This document shows, piece by piece, positions 22,010 through 35,500 of a stretch of DNA of 64,000 bases. The DNA is from Mactra quadrangularis. Its lineage: Eukaryota > Mollusca > Bivalvia > Venerida > Mactridae. Numbering within the stretch: position 1 is the stretch's first letter; each line of letters starts with the position of its first letter. The translations under genes and the position numbers were made by a program. The stretch covers positions 38,493,231-38,557,230 of the forward strand of contig CM046307.1 in assembly GCA_025267735.1 (NCBI GenBank), given 5' to 3'. The notes below the pieces were generated by a model. The model was given only the letters and a program-made list of their open reading frames with translations. It was not told where the DNA came from and searched no databases.

Positions 22010-25000
22010 GGCAAGTCGCCTCAAAACGCGTGAGGCCCAGTTTTGTGTTTCGGGGGATTTCTTCAAAAATATGAGAATTCTGCACTTTTGCCTTCAAAGC
22101 TGTCTGTCGGCTGAATACCTGTTTTTGGGGTCATAGCTACCAAAGATGGCGAGAAAACATTCATTCGCACTTCCTGGGACAGTTTCTGGCCAAAAGCGGA
22201 AAATTCAATTTTTTGAAAAAATTTGACCTTTTCGTCAGGTCCGCGTATGCAGAAAGTCAACTTTTTAGGGAAAAACCAAATGTTACGAGAATGACCGAAT
22301 GATGGTCCAGCTAGTCCAAGAGGTTGAGTCAGTCGAAAAAATGCGCAAAAAAGGAGTTCGTAAATCACTCACAACGCGTGAGGCCCAGTTTTGTGTTTCG
22401 GGGATTTCTTAAAAAATATGAGAATTCTGCACTTATGCCTTCAAAGCTGTCTGTCGGCTGAATACCTGTTTTTGGGGTCATAGCTACCAAAGATGGCGAG
22501 AAAACATACATTCGCACTTCCTGGGACAGTTTCAGGCCAAAAGCGGAGAAATCAATTTTCTGAAAAAATTTGACCTTTTCGTCAGGTCCGCTATGCAGAA
22601 AAAGTCAACTTTTTAGGGAAAAACCAAATGTTACGAAAGTGACCGAATGATGGTCCAGCTAGTCCAAGAGATTGAGTTGGTCGAGAAAATGTGCAAAAAA
22701 GCAGTTCGTAAGTCGCCTCACAACGTGTGAGGCCCAGTTTTGTGTTTCGGGGGATTTCTTAAAAAATATGAGAATTCTGCACTTTTGCCTTCAAAGCTGT
22801 CTGTCTGCTGAATACGGGTTTTTGAGGGTCATAGCTACCAAAGATTGCGAGAAAACATACATTTGCACTTCCTGGGACAGTTTCAGGCCAAAAGCGGAGA
22901 AATCATTTTTTTGAAAAAATTTGACCTTTTCGTCATGTCCGCGTATGCAGAAAAAGTCAACTTTTTAGGGAAAAACCAAATGTTACGAAAGTGACCGAAT
23001 GATGGTCCAGCTAGTCAAGGAGGTTGAGTCGGTCGAGAAAATTTGCAAAAAAGTAGTTTGTAAGTCGTTTCACAACGCGTGAGGCCCAGTTTTGTGTTTC
23101 GGGGGATTTCTTCAAAAATATGAGAATTCTGCACTTTTGCCTTCAAAGCTGTCTGTCTGCTGAATACGGGTTTTTGGGGGTCATAGCTACCAAAGATGGC
23201 AAGAAAACACACATTCGCACGTCCTGGGACAGTTTCAGGCCAAAAGCAGAGAAATCAATTTTTTGAAAAAATTAGACCTTTCCGTCAGGTCCGCTATGCA
23301 GAAAAAGTCAACTTTTTAGGGAAAAACCAAATGTGACGAAAGTGACCGAATGATGGTCCAGCTAGTCCAGGAGGTTGAGTCGGTCGAGAAAATGTGCAAA
23401 AAAGTAGTTCGTAAGTCGCCTAGGAACGCGTGAGGCTCAGTTTTGTGTTTCTGGGGATTTCTTCAAAAATATGAGAATTCTGCACTTTTGCCTTTAAAGC
23501 TGTCTGTCCTCTGAGTACCTGTTTTTTGGGGTCATAGCTACCAAAGATGGCGAGAAAACATATATTCGCCCTTCCTGGGACAGTTTCAAACCAAAAGCTG
23601 AGAAATCATTTTTATGAAAAAATTTGACTTTTTCATTAGGTTCGCGTATGCAGAAAAGTCAACTTTTTAGGGAAAAACTTAATGTGACGAAAGTGACCGA
23701 ATAATGGTCCAGTTAGTCCGGGAGGCTGAGTCGGTCGAGAAAATGTGCGAAATAGTAGTTCGTAAGTCGCCTCACAAGGCGTGCAGCCTAGTTTTGTGTT
23801 TTTTTGGATTTCTTCAAAAAATATGAGAATTCTGCACTTTTGCCTTCAAAGCTGTCTGTCCACTGAATACGGGTTTTTGGGGGTCATAGCTACCAAAGAT
23901 GGCGAGAAAACATACATTCGCACATCCTGGGACAGTTTCAGGCCAAAAGCTGAGAAATCAATTTTTAAAAAAAAATTGACCTTTTCGTCAGGTCCGCGTG
24001 TGCAGAAAAAGTCAACTTTTTAAGGAAAAACCAAATGTGACGAAAGTGACCGAATGATGGTCCAGCTAGTCCAGGAGGTTGTGTCGGTCGAGAAAATTTG
24101 CAAAAAGTAGTTCGTAAGTCGCCTCAAAATGCGTGAGGCCCAGTTTTGTGTTTCGGGGGATTTCTTCAAAAATATGAGAATTCTGCACTTTTGCCTTCAA
24201 AGCTGTCTGTCGGCTGAATACCTGTTTTTGGGGTCATAGCTACCAAAGATGGCGAGAAAACATTCATTCGCACTTCCTGGGACAGTTTCTGGCCAAAAGC
24301 GGAAAATTCAATTTTTTGAAAAAATTTGACCTTTTCGTCAGGTCCGCGTATGCAGAAAAAGTCAACTTTTAGGGAAAAACCAAATGTTACGAGAATGACC
24401 GAATGATGGTCCAGTTAGTCCAAGAGGTTGAGTCAGTCGAAAAAATGCGCAAAAAAGGAGTTCGTAAATCACTCACAACGCGTGAGGCCCAGTTTTGTGT
24501 TTCGGGGATTTCTTAAAAAATATGAGAATTCTGCACTTATGCCTTCAAAGCTGTCTGTCCGCTGAATACGGGTTATTGGGGGTTGTAGCTACCAAAGATG
24601 GGGAGAAAACATACATTCGCACTTCCTGGGACAGTTTCAGGCCAAAAGCGGAGAAATCAATTTTCTGAAAAAATTTGACCTTTTCGTCAGGTCCGCTATG
24701 CAGAAAAAGTCAACTTTTTAGGGAAAAACCAAATGTTACGAAAGTGACCGAATGATGGTCCAGCTAATCCAAGAGATTGAGTTGGTCGAGAAAATGTGCA
24801 AAAAAGCAGTTCGTAAGTCGCCTCACAACGTGTGAGGCCCAGTTTTGTGTTTCGGGGGATTTCTTAAAAAATATGAGAATTCTGCACTTTTGCCTTCAAA
24901 GCTGTCTGTCCGCTGAATACGGGTTTTTGAGGGTCATAGCTACCAAAGATTGCGAGAAAACATACATTTGCACTTCCTGGGACAGTTTCAGGCCAAAAGC

Positions 25001-28000
25001 GGAGAAATCATTTTTTTGAAAAAATTTGACCTTTTCGTCAGAAAAAGTCAACTTTTTAGGGAAAAACCAAATGTTACGAAAGTGACCGAATGATGGTCCA
25101 GCTAGTCAAGGAGGTTGAGTCGGTCGAGAAAATTTGCAAAAAAGTAGTTTGTAAGTCGTTTCACAACGCGTGAGGCCCAGTTTTGTGTTTCGGGGGATTT
25201 CTTCAAAAATATGAGAATTCTGCACTTTTGCCTTCAAAGCTGTCTGTCCACTGAATACATGTTTTTGAGGGTCATAGTTACCAAAAATGGCGAAAAAACA
25301 TACATTCACACGTCCTGAGACAGTTTCAGACCAAAAGTGGAGAAATCAATTTTTTGAAAAAATTTGACCTTTTCGTCAGGTCTGCGTATGCAGAAAAAGT
25401 AAACTTTTCAGGGAAAAACCAAATGTGACAAAAGTGACCGAATGATGGTCCAGCTAGTCCGGGAGGTTGAGTTGGTCGAGAAAATGCGCAAAAAAGTAGT
25501 TCATAAGTCGCCTCAAAACGCATGAGGCCCAGTTTTGTGTTTCGGGGGATTTCTTCAAAAATATGAGAATTCTGCACTTTTGCCTTCAAAGCTGTCTGTC
25601 CACTGAATACGGGTTTTTGGGGGTCATAGCTACCAAAGATGGCGAGAAAACATACATTCCCACTTCCTATGACAGTTTCTGGCCAAAAGCGGAGATATCA
25701 ATATTTTGAAAAAATTTGACCTTTTCGTCAGGGTCGCGTATGCAGAAAAAGTCAACTTTTTAGGGAAAAACCAAATGTGACGAAAGTGATCGAATGATGG
25801 TCCAGCTAGTCTGGGAAGTTGAGTCGGTTGAGAAAATGTGCGAAAAAGTAGTTCGTAAGTCGCCTCAGAACGCGTGATGCCCAGTTTTGTGTTTCGGGGG
25901 ATTTCTTCAAAAATATGAGAATTCTGCACTTTTGCCTTCAAAGCTGTCTGTCCACTGAAAACATGTTTTTGAGGGTCATAGTTACCAAAAATTGCGAAAA
26001 AACATACATTCACACGTCCTGAGACAGTTTCAGGCCAAAAGTGGAGAAATCAATTTTTTGAAAAAATTTGACCTTTTCGTCAGGTCCGCGTATGCAGAAA
26101 AAGTCAACTTTTCAGGGAAAAACCAAATGTGACAAAAGTGACCGAATGATGGTCCAGCTAGTCCGGGAGGTTGAGTCGGTCGAGAAAATGTGCAAAAAAG
26201 TAGTTCATAAGTCGCCACACAACGCGTGAGGCCCAGTTTTGTGTTTCGGGGATTTCTTCAAAAATATTAGAATTCTGCACTTTTGCCTTCAAAGCTGTTT
26301 GTCGGCTGAATACCTGTTTTTGGGGGTCATAGCTACCAAAGATGGCGAGAAAACATACATTCGCACTTCCTAAGACAGTTTTGGGCTAGAAGCGGAGAAA
26401 TCAATTTTTTGATAAAATTTGACCATTTCATCAGGTCCGCGTATGCTGAAAAAGACAACTTTTTAGGGAAAAACCAAATGTTACGAAAGTGACCGAATGA
26501 TGGTCCAGCTAGTCCAAGAGGTTGAGTCAGTCAAAAAAATGCGCAAAAAAGGATTTCGTAAATCACTCACAACGTGTGAGGCCCAGTTTTGTGTTTCGGG
26601 GGATTTCTTCAAAAAAATGAGAATTCTGCACTTTTGCCTTCAAAGCTGTCTGTCCACTGAATACGGGTTTATGGGGGTCATAGCTACCAAAGATGGGGAG
26701 AAAACATTCATTCGCACTTCCTGGGACAGTTTCAGGCCAAAAGCGGAGAAATCAATTTTTTGAAAAAATTCTACCTTTTCGTCAGGTCCGCTATGCAGAA
26801 AAAGTCAACTTTTTAGGGAAAAACCAAATGTTACGAAAGTGACCGAATGATGGTCCAGCTAGTCCAAGAGATTGAGTTGGTCGAGAAAATGTGCGAAAAA
26901 GCAGATCGTAAGTCGCCTCACAACGTGTGAGGCCCAGTTTTGTGTTTCGGGGGATTTCTTAAAAAATATGAGAATTCTGCACTTATGCCTTCAAAGCTGT
27001 CTGTCCGCTGAATATGGGTTTTTGAGGGTCATAGCTACCAAAGATTGCGAGAGAACATACATTTGCACTTCCTGGGGCAGTTTCAGGCCAAAAGCGGAGA
27101 AATCATTTTTTTGAAAAAATTTGACCTTTTCGTCATGTCCGCGTATGCAGAAAAAGTCAACTTTTTAGGGAAAAACCAAATGTTACAAAGTGACCGAATG
27201 ATGGTCCAGCTAGTCCGGGTGGTTGAGTCGGTCGAGAAAATGTGCGAAATAGTAGTTCGTAAGTCGCCTCACAACGCGTGTGGCCCAGTTTTGTGTTTCG
27301 GGCGATTTCTTAAAAAAATATGAGAATTCTGCACTTTTGCCTTCATGGCTGTCTGTCCACTGAATACGGGTTTTTGGGGGTCATAGCTACCAAAGATGGC
27401 AAGAAAACAAACTTTCGCACTTCCTAGGACCGTTTCAGGCCAAAAGCGGAGAAATCATTTTTTTGAAAAAATTTGACTTTTTCGTGAGGTCCGCGTATGC
27501 AGAAAAAGTCAACTTTTTAGGGAAAAACCAAATGTTACGAAAGTGACCGAATGATGGTCCAGCTAGTCAAGGAGGTTGAGTCGGTCGAGAAAATTTGCAA
27601 AAAAGTAGTTTGTAAGTCGTTTCACAACGCGGCCCAGTTTTGTGTTTCGGGGGATTTCTTAAAAAATATGAGAATTCTGCAGTTTTGCCTTCAAAGCTGT
27701 CTGTCTGCTGATTACGGGTTTTTGGGGGTCATAGCTACCAAAGATGGCGAGAAAACACACATTCGCACGTCCTGGGACAGTTTCAGGCCAAAAGCGGAGA
27801 AATCAATTTTTTGAAAAAATTTGACCTTTTGGTCAGGTCCGCGTATGCAGAAAAAATCAACTTTTTAGGGAAAAACCAAATGTGACGAAAGTGACTGAAT
27901 AATGATCCAGCTAGTCCGGAATTTTGAGTCGGTCAAGAAATTGTGCAAAAAGTAGTTCGTAAGTCGCCTCAAAATGCGTGAGGCCCAGTTTTGTGTTTCG

Positions 28001-28995
28001 GGGGATTTCTTAAAAAATATGAGAATTCTGCACTTTTGCCTTCAAAGCTGTCTGTCCACTGAATACGGGTTTTTGGGGGTCATAGCTACCAAATATGGCG
28101 AGAAAACATACTTTCCCACTTCCTATGACAGTTTCAGGCCAAAAGCGGAGAAATCATTTTTTTGAAAAAATTTGACCTTTTCGTCATGTCCGCGTATGCA
28201 GAAAAATTCAACTTTTTAGGGAAAAACCAAATGTTACGAAAGTGACCGAATGATGGTCCAGCTAGTCAAGGAGGTTGAGTCGGTCGAGAAAATTTGCAAA
28301 AAAGTAGTTTGTAAGTCGTTTCACAACGCGTGAGGCCCAGTTTTGTGTTTCGGGGGATTTCTTAAAAAATATGAGAATTCTGCAGTTTTGCCTTCAAAGC
28401 TGTCTGTCTGCTGAATACGGGTTTTTGGGGGTCATAGCTACCAAAGATGGCGAGAAAACACACATTCGCACGTCCTGGGACAGTTTCAGGCCAAAAGCGG
28501 AGAAATCAATTTTTTGAAAAAATTTGACCTTTTGGTCAGGTCCGCGTATGCAGAAAAAATCAACTTTTTAGGGAAAAACCAAATGTGACGAAAGTGACCG
28601 AATGATGGTCCAGCTAGTCCAAGAGGTTGAGTCAGTCGAAAAAATGCGCAAAAAAGGATTTCGTAAATCACTCACAACGAGTGAGGCCCAGTTTTGTGTT
28701 TCGGGGAATTTCTTCAAAGAAATGAGAATTCTGCACTTTTGCCTTTAAAGCTGTCTGTCCGCTGAGTACAGGTTTGCGGGGGTCATAACTACCAAAGATG
28801 GTGAGTAAACATACATTCGCACTTCTTAGGACAGTTTCAGGCCAAAAGCAGAGAAATCAATTTTTTGAAAAAAATTGACCTTTTCGTGAGGTCCGCTTTG
28901 CAGAGAAAGTCAACTTTTCAGGGAAAAACCAAATGTTAAGAAAGTGACCGAATGATGGTGCAGCTAGTCCGGGAGGTTGCGTCGGTCGAGAAAAT
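22010..28995 (+). repeat. Satellite array, about 20 monomers of 351 bp, with six-monomer higher-order repeat
   Basis: The landmark TGAGGCCCAGTTTTGTGTTT begins monomers at 22031, 22379, 22728, 23080, 23431, 23782, 24134, 24483, 24833, 25171, 25523, 25875, 26227, 26577, 26928, 27279, about 27630, 27979, 28331 and 28682. The spacing is 348-352 bp, except 338 for one monomer with a small deletion. Most monomers carry an EcoRI site (GAATTC) in ATGAGAATTCTGCAC. Monomers six apart are far more alike than neighbours: 22031 with 24134, 22379 with 24483, 22728 with 24833 and 26928, so a higher-order unit of about 2.1 kb is present about three times. Long open frames on both strands recur in each monomer because the unit has few stops; I treat them as non-genic. 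Confidence 0.95.
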
Positions 28996-29271
28996 GTTTA
29001 TTTATGATATTTTTTTATTTTTTATATTGTCTTCATTTACAAGATGTTGTATACTGTTTTCGTTTTATATAAATTTGTATTTAATGTACATTTTTATAAA
29101 ATAATACAATACTTTTTAAATATATTGTAATTCGTAAAGTGGATGGAGTACATGCACAATTGCTATAAAGATAGATAAGATCAGATAAAAAATCTAAGCA
29201 AGTTGATATTTTAAATGATGCGAGTAAATGCCAAGTGTTCCTTCCTTGGATTGCTGCTGTTTCTTTGAATA
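28990..29271 (+). repeat. Dispersed repeat flanking the satellite (contiguous copy)
   Basis: 28990-29140 matches 40592-40736 (ATATTGTCTTCATTTA, AGATGTTGTATACTGTTTTC) and 29142-29271 matches 42397-42525 (GGAGTACATGCACAATTGCT, CCAAGTGTTCCTTCCTT). Here the two parts are contiguous. Confidence 0.85.
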
Positions 29272-32200
29272 AAGTGTATCGATATATTTCTTTATTCCAT
29301 TATTTTTTCTTTGACTTTCGCTTTATCATATTTGTAACAGTAGCGAAACTTCAGTAGCGTTTCTATTGGTCAGTGTAAAACTAGTTAAACGTCATGTTAA
29401 TTAAGAGTGAAACTAGTTTTGCTATTTACTTATCTGTTTGCTTCCGATTTCTACTATGTTTTGTGCCATTGCCTATTGAGTTATATTACCGGGCATCAAT
29501 GTCATTATTCAATGAATCCAGTAAATGTACTCAGTGTTTTTTATGTGCATTATAGTTTTACTCAAACATTTTAAGGTGTTACGTTGTGATTGGTAATTCA
29601 ATGTATCTTTAAAAGCAATGACTTGATAGTAAGCGGAACAGTCTCAATATAAAGACCTTCTTTTCATCTCAAATTTAGCATATAAAAAGGAATTAAAACT
29701 CGTCAAAAATTGCATGATTTTGCTATATAAATGTACTCAATGTATTCTTCATGGCGATACTTAACTGTTGAAACACATTTTAATTAAACACATATTTAAA
29801 ACATATGCGAGTATGATGATTAAAGATAAGTTTTATATTTTATTCTTTTTTATACTTAAAGTACAACTCATGATATATGATTAATGTAGTATACATATAA
29901 TATATAAGACAAATCACTTTTTGATATCCAAACATGAAATTTGGTTTATCATTATCATCTTAGATAACATGAAAGACTTTAAAAATTTGTCAAATACAAA
30001 GTGAAAGAATATTCCATTTTTCATAATACTGCGTCCCCCCCCCCCCCGATACTTAAAGCTCCAATGAAGAAGAAACTGACGGAGAAGTAGATATTGATAT
30101 AAAAAACAGAAAGGCTTTTATCTGAATGGCTAAGTATTATCATACCACACTTATCATATGGCAACGAACTTTAACAACTCAAAGTAATATCTATTTCACA
30201 GGTATTATTACTTTTTATGCGAAAAAAAAAACAACAAAACGTCTCATCGGATGTTCTTAAACACATTTTAAGCAACCACAATGTTGTTAAATATTAAGTC
30301 GAGTATCACCGGTATAAATCAAATTTCAATACATCGCGTGATTTTTTTTTCATTTTAATGTTCGATTTGTCCGTTTATGGGATAACACATGAGCCAACAC
30401 TATTGTGTAGCAGTTTTGTGTTCGTGAAAACTTGAAAAATAACTATTCAGTACGTGTGGCTCAGCGAATAAGAGAGTGTTTATATTACTCATTTGTTTTA
30501 TACAGAAAAAATACTGAATATATTCACCCATCCCTATTTTGACAATTTGACTATTCTTTTGTTAAATCGACTCGTCAAGGTAAAAATCCACTCAAACACG
30601 AAATATCATAGTTTCAAAAAGTATTATTTTTACTTATTTTCCCTTTTCTTCTCATGAAAGGGTTCATCTTTATCACTTATGTAGTAAAATACAAATGTTC
30701 ATGTTTAGTTCAACTGTACGCGGATTTTTATGATTATTAAGAGGTATAGTCCCGCAGTATGCAAATTAAATATTTTACGAAATACAATATTCGGTTTTGA
30801 TGTACAAACCAACGTCTGTAGTTTTTACATTGATATTTTGAGTAAAATATGTTTATGTTATGCTACTTTTGTATATATTAAATACAAATATATCAAATAA
30901 TTACATTAAATCAGTTAATGACACTATAAAGATATGCAAAATATTCAAATTACGTTAATACTTGTAGGATTTTGCCTCAAACATTACATAATGCCATGTA
31001 TATTTATGCCGTTGTCTTGCGTTCTGTGGAGGTCTAAATAATTTTTGATTTAGTTTTTTTGGACAGAGCTGAAATTTAGTTAGGATATCCTGTCACCAAT
31101 GAGCAATGAGTATAATATGCAAATTTAGTCCGCCATTACCGAAATTCCGTTTTCGATAATAACACAAATATCAATCATGATAAAAGTTTAACATAATATG
31201 TCTGCATCCATGTTTGTAGGGTCTAGCTATCATATGATACGGCCTTAGGCATTATCAGAGATGATTTGCAAATGCAAATGTATGCAAGTTAGGTCTCTAA
31301 GTATAGGAAAGTGTTTTTTTCACAATATAAAGTAAGATCATGTAGCAAATTTCGAGTTGCTATACACAGATTAACGATAATTTACAAATACAATGTAATT
31401 AAATACAAAGCATTTAGTAAGTATATTTAGAGTGACGACACACTTGAAACTTTTTTATAATATCTCAATAACCATATATGTTAAACATAAACGGTATGTA
31501 TTTACCTATATATATGCTTCCAGGGCATTAGTTTGTTTCGTTTTATGTCGGAGAACATATACTAATATTATAATGATCTGATGATTTGGATATGTATACT
31601 AATGCAATTTAAGTGCATAAAGTATATATAGAATATAGTGATATCCCTTGTCTCTATCTAAGTTAAAGTCAGTGTATAGAACTAAGGTATTCTACATAAA
31701 CTAAGAACATGGATTTCTTATTTCACGGCGTCTCAACGCCGTGATATTGTGATGGGTAGATTTCGGTAGTTTCACGTTGTCTCAACGCCGTGATATTGTG
31801 ATGGGTAGATTTCGGTAGCAATTGGCAAAAGTCACGTGACATAAGTCCTTTCGATTTCTAACTCCGACAATTTATTGGTTTTATGCAATCACTGTACAGC
31901 CCATTTCCATGAAAAAGGTTACATAGAAAAAGCATTCATTTTTTAAAACCCTATTAACTATATTTTTACCAACACACGAAATATCAGCGTTTTATACTAA
32001 CACATTTCCGCAAATTACAGCTCGTCCCTGTAATGTAAGCCATTTTAAGAAGCTTTCTTCGCTCACATTTGTGCTTAACATAGATTTAATGGTTGTGTAT
32101 TCTTTTTTACATTTTTTTAATATGTTGCATTATTCTATTAACGGTGCATAGTGTGATTGTGGTTCGAAAGTTTGGAACCCCCCCCCCCCCAAAAAAAAAA

Positions 32201-32471
32201 AAAATGTTCCGATCCCTCTTGGAAAAAAACTTGGACTGCCCCTGCCCTGTACAACAAAAAATTACATAAATTTTTCTGTGGTTATGACTGTTACCATTGT
32301 ATCGAAATTAAACAGAACATAGTCTACGCAGAGCATTCAAACAACATGAATAGAGCGTTCGCGTACTCTTCATAATATTTTTCTGATACTGGCTGTAAGT
32401 TTCTTACATCGATCGCTTTATTCAAATAAACTATGTGAGCCGATTTATAAATATAATTGTGTTATTGAAAA
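29272..32471. other. AT-rich gene-free stretch with diverged repeats
   Basis: 29490-29585 resembles 40371-40480. 30350-30600 resembles 52820-53075 and, in part, 36781-36910. A 28 bp block at 30719 (ACGCGGATTTTTATGATTAT) recurs at 42809. A poly-C run occurs near 30035, and poly-C followed by poly-A at about 32178-32204. The promoter of the PPxY gene should lie near its 3' end but I cannot point to it. Confidence 0.5.
31721..31818 (+). repeat. Exact-length tandem duplication, 2 x 49 bp, each with a hairpin
   Basis: TTTCACGGCGTCTCAACGCC... is repeated at 31770 with two or three changes. The first copy forms a perfect CACGGCG/CGCCGTG stem; in the second one arm has changed to CACGTTG. Confidence 0.9.
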
Positions 32472-32544
32472 ATGGAGGCTTACATGTTAAGAATCATATT
32501 TCTAGTGTGTGTATTGGAATTAGTAATCTCGTATACGTTTAAAG
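32472..32544 (+). CDS. Exon 1 of the PPxY membrane protein gene (signal peptide)
   Basis: Codes for the first 24 residues, beginning MEAYMLRIIFLV, a classic signal peptide. Ends AAAG|GTAGGT, phase 1. Too short for ordinary ORF finding. Confidence 0.75.
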
Positions 32545-35500
32545 GTAGGTCATGTTTATTTATAGCCAAGATGAGGATGCTGTGTATTAAATTCAGTATA
32601 TTATACCATACGTCTTCAGCGATGTCTAAATTTCTGGCATAGAATATAATGTACACTCGGGGTCAATGCAAATGTGACCAGCACGGTCCCGATATACAAA
32701 ATACATACAGGTCCACTACGTTAACATTGCCGGGTTCATTACACACCAATATTAGGGGGTGTATTATTTTTACAATATTAAGTCTAGTTAGTTTACACTT
32801 GTTTTATAAACATATCATTTTATAGAATTTACAATGTGCGCATACAACATTAAAAATAAATGTTAGATGTCAAATATGTATGTTAAATCATTATAATGTT
32901 GTTCATGCATTAGCTTATTCACCAATTCAGTGGGCAAATCAATTGTTTAAAGTATCTGTACCCATAGATTGAGCCACCGTTGACCGAGTTCTAGTGGCTT
33001 CTATTAGTCTCCTTGTCTGACTCGATATATCGATAAAACAATCCTGTTTCATGCCACGTTTTTTTTGCCGACAGACTGTGGTTCCGACCTTCCGGGGAAC
33101 TGACAACAGCGAATAAATTTTTATTTGGAACAATTCTAAAAATAGATTCTCGAATCTCCGCAGCTGATGCTTGATTTAGCTATTGTATATCCAGTTCAAT
33201 ATGTACTATTTGTCTTTTGCAGAAAGTGAAATAAAAGCAGACTACCCAGAATGTAACCGTACGTACACGATGATTCACCGTGAAAAAATATCTCTTTCCT
33301 ACTATAATAAACATAATTATTTTGATGATCAGGATGTATCGAAAGATGTCTGCTATTTGCATATAGTCAGCTATGAAAGAGATGTGTCCATTTGTATCAA
33401 ACAATATGGTTCAAGTTCCCTGAATAGGTTATATCTCAAACCATGTGACAAATTATTTCGTTACTTTATTGGACATTTGCCTTCTCATTTGCAAAATGTA
33501 AGTTTAGCTTTAAAATCTTCACAAAAGAGTCAAAACCTCTAAATGTCTGGTCAAAATGATAACATTGCTTATCTCCGTTACATCTCACGAAATGGCTGCA
33601 GTTTTAATTGACTATATGTCCAAGCAAATATATATCTACCGTACCTTCAGACTCAATTTATCCTTGTTTACGGAATCCGCAAGTAGTTCCGTGGTTATAT
33701 GTAAATTACTGCGCCTGTCATAGCATACAGTCTGTAAACATCTGAAAAATAGTTCTTAATTTTATCACCCACTTAAGATCAAATCGTATCGTGATAATCT
33801 AATTAATCTAATTCAGGAAGTCAATCATGCAATATTTCGAAATGCTTGTACAACACTACAGCTCTTTATATTTGGTCGATCTTAGTGCTAATTTTGTTGT
33901 ACCATCGTCGGTTATCCCACGATACATCTATCCGCTTAAGCTGCGTTATGTTCCGTGAGCCACTTGGTTAGAGAAATCTCGTAGTCATGAATAATGAGAC
34001 AGTTTCATTGATTCCGCAAGGAAACCACTGCGATAAACTAGCCAGTGAAATTACGTTTTATATCTAAGGTTTGGTTTACATTTCAAAATTTCTATGTATA
34101 TAGTCTTTGTTATTGAAGAGTATTTAATTGCAACATGCAAATTAATTGGAAGAAGATTGGTCTCGCCTGCCTCATCCATCATCATGAAAACGAGATATTG
34201 CCAATCAAATTGCCGAAGTTGTCGGTCATTGACGAAAGTATGCGCTTAATAGTTGATTTACAGCTAAATTCAGAGATTTAGCCTTTTTAGGAACAGGGAG
34301 TAAGTTGACTGACCGCCGTTATATGACCTATACAATATGTTGCTACGGCGTTGAACCCAACAAATAAAACAAACAAACAAACAATAGTGATAATGGACGA
34401 AAGGGTGTTATCGTTCTCAGTTCTAAGGAGATTTTGATTCTTATGTGTAAAGTCAGCTTCTTGTGTAAATGTTGTATTTTTGTTTATCATTAATATAATT
34501 TGCAGTCTTTTGCTATGTCATCATTTACCAGAAATTTTGATTTTAACTCACTTTAAAATATAATCATTTTAAAAAAAAATCGAAACTTAAAAACATTGCG
34601 TCCGTTATAACTTAATACATGTACTCTAGTTTAGAACTTAATTTTAGTTTGATTATTAACACGTTTTAAGACCTATAGATATTTTTATGCAGAAATTTTA
34701 TTGTTTGGTATTTTGATGCGGCATTTTTAATGGAAATTTGCCGGTATACTTTTATTATTTAGTATCTCATCAAAAGCATTTTGCACATCCGCAAATTTGT
34801 TTAAATTTGCTGCTTAAAAATATAGATATCACTCTCTCATCCCCTTGCTGATCCCCAAATACTGAGTAAGTAAGATTTAGTTTCTTGTTTATGGAAACAA
34901 AGAGGTCGGTTAAGGAATGCTTTCTAACTGGTCTAGCAATCCAATGATTATCAATTAATGTCATATCCTCTAAATGCAAGCATATTGTTTATAAATGCTA
35001 TTTTTTCAGGGTTATACTTGTTCAGATTTCACATCAGGTCCTAAATGTACGGATAGAAATGATGTATATGCTGTGTTTAATAACGTGGATGATAATTTGT
35101 TTTGGTCAGCAAAAGTTGAGATTTATACAAAAGGCAAATATGGTAAGTATTTGTTGTTTTTATCTATAAAGCAAAAATATTCAGAATGACAAAACTTCAT
35201 TGCTTGAATTGCGATAGAATTAAAAGTTTTCTGGTTGAAATTCCATTATACTAGTTCAATAGTTAACATTGTGCTTTAGTTGAAGCTTGGGATGACAAGT
35301 TCCTTAATTAACAGTATTTCTTACTGTAGTTTAGAAATATTTAGAAGCCATAGCCTAAACTTATGAAAGGTGTAGCACCAATCTATTTACCATGTATCTA
35401 TTGGCAACGCTTTCAGTTTAAAGGCCTAATAATAGAAAAAAGATATATGAGTAACCTAACGTATACTGACCTAAACCATTAAGGCGAATTAAAAAGTGCT

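Noticed and set aside
22010..28995. Many 60-127 codon frames in the satellite, some repeated identically
   Set aside because: They recur because the DNA unit recurs, exist on both strands, and break in other monomers; no start context, splice pattern or known domain supports a gene.
22010..28995. Regular repeat-spacer pattern as a CRISPR array
   Set aside because: The repeat unit is 351 bp with no unique spacers, and the DNA is eukaryotic.
30030..30050. Homopolymer runs (poly-C here, poly-C/poly-A at 32178, poly-G at 58560) as functional elements
   Set aside because: Simple low-complexity tracts, common in such genomes and prone to sequencing error.
32157..32375. 72-codon frame starting before the PPxY gene
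   Set aside because: It runs through a poly-C/poly-A stretch (PPPPQKKKK) that makes chance open frames.
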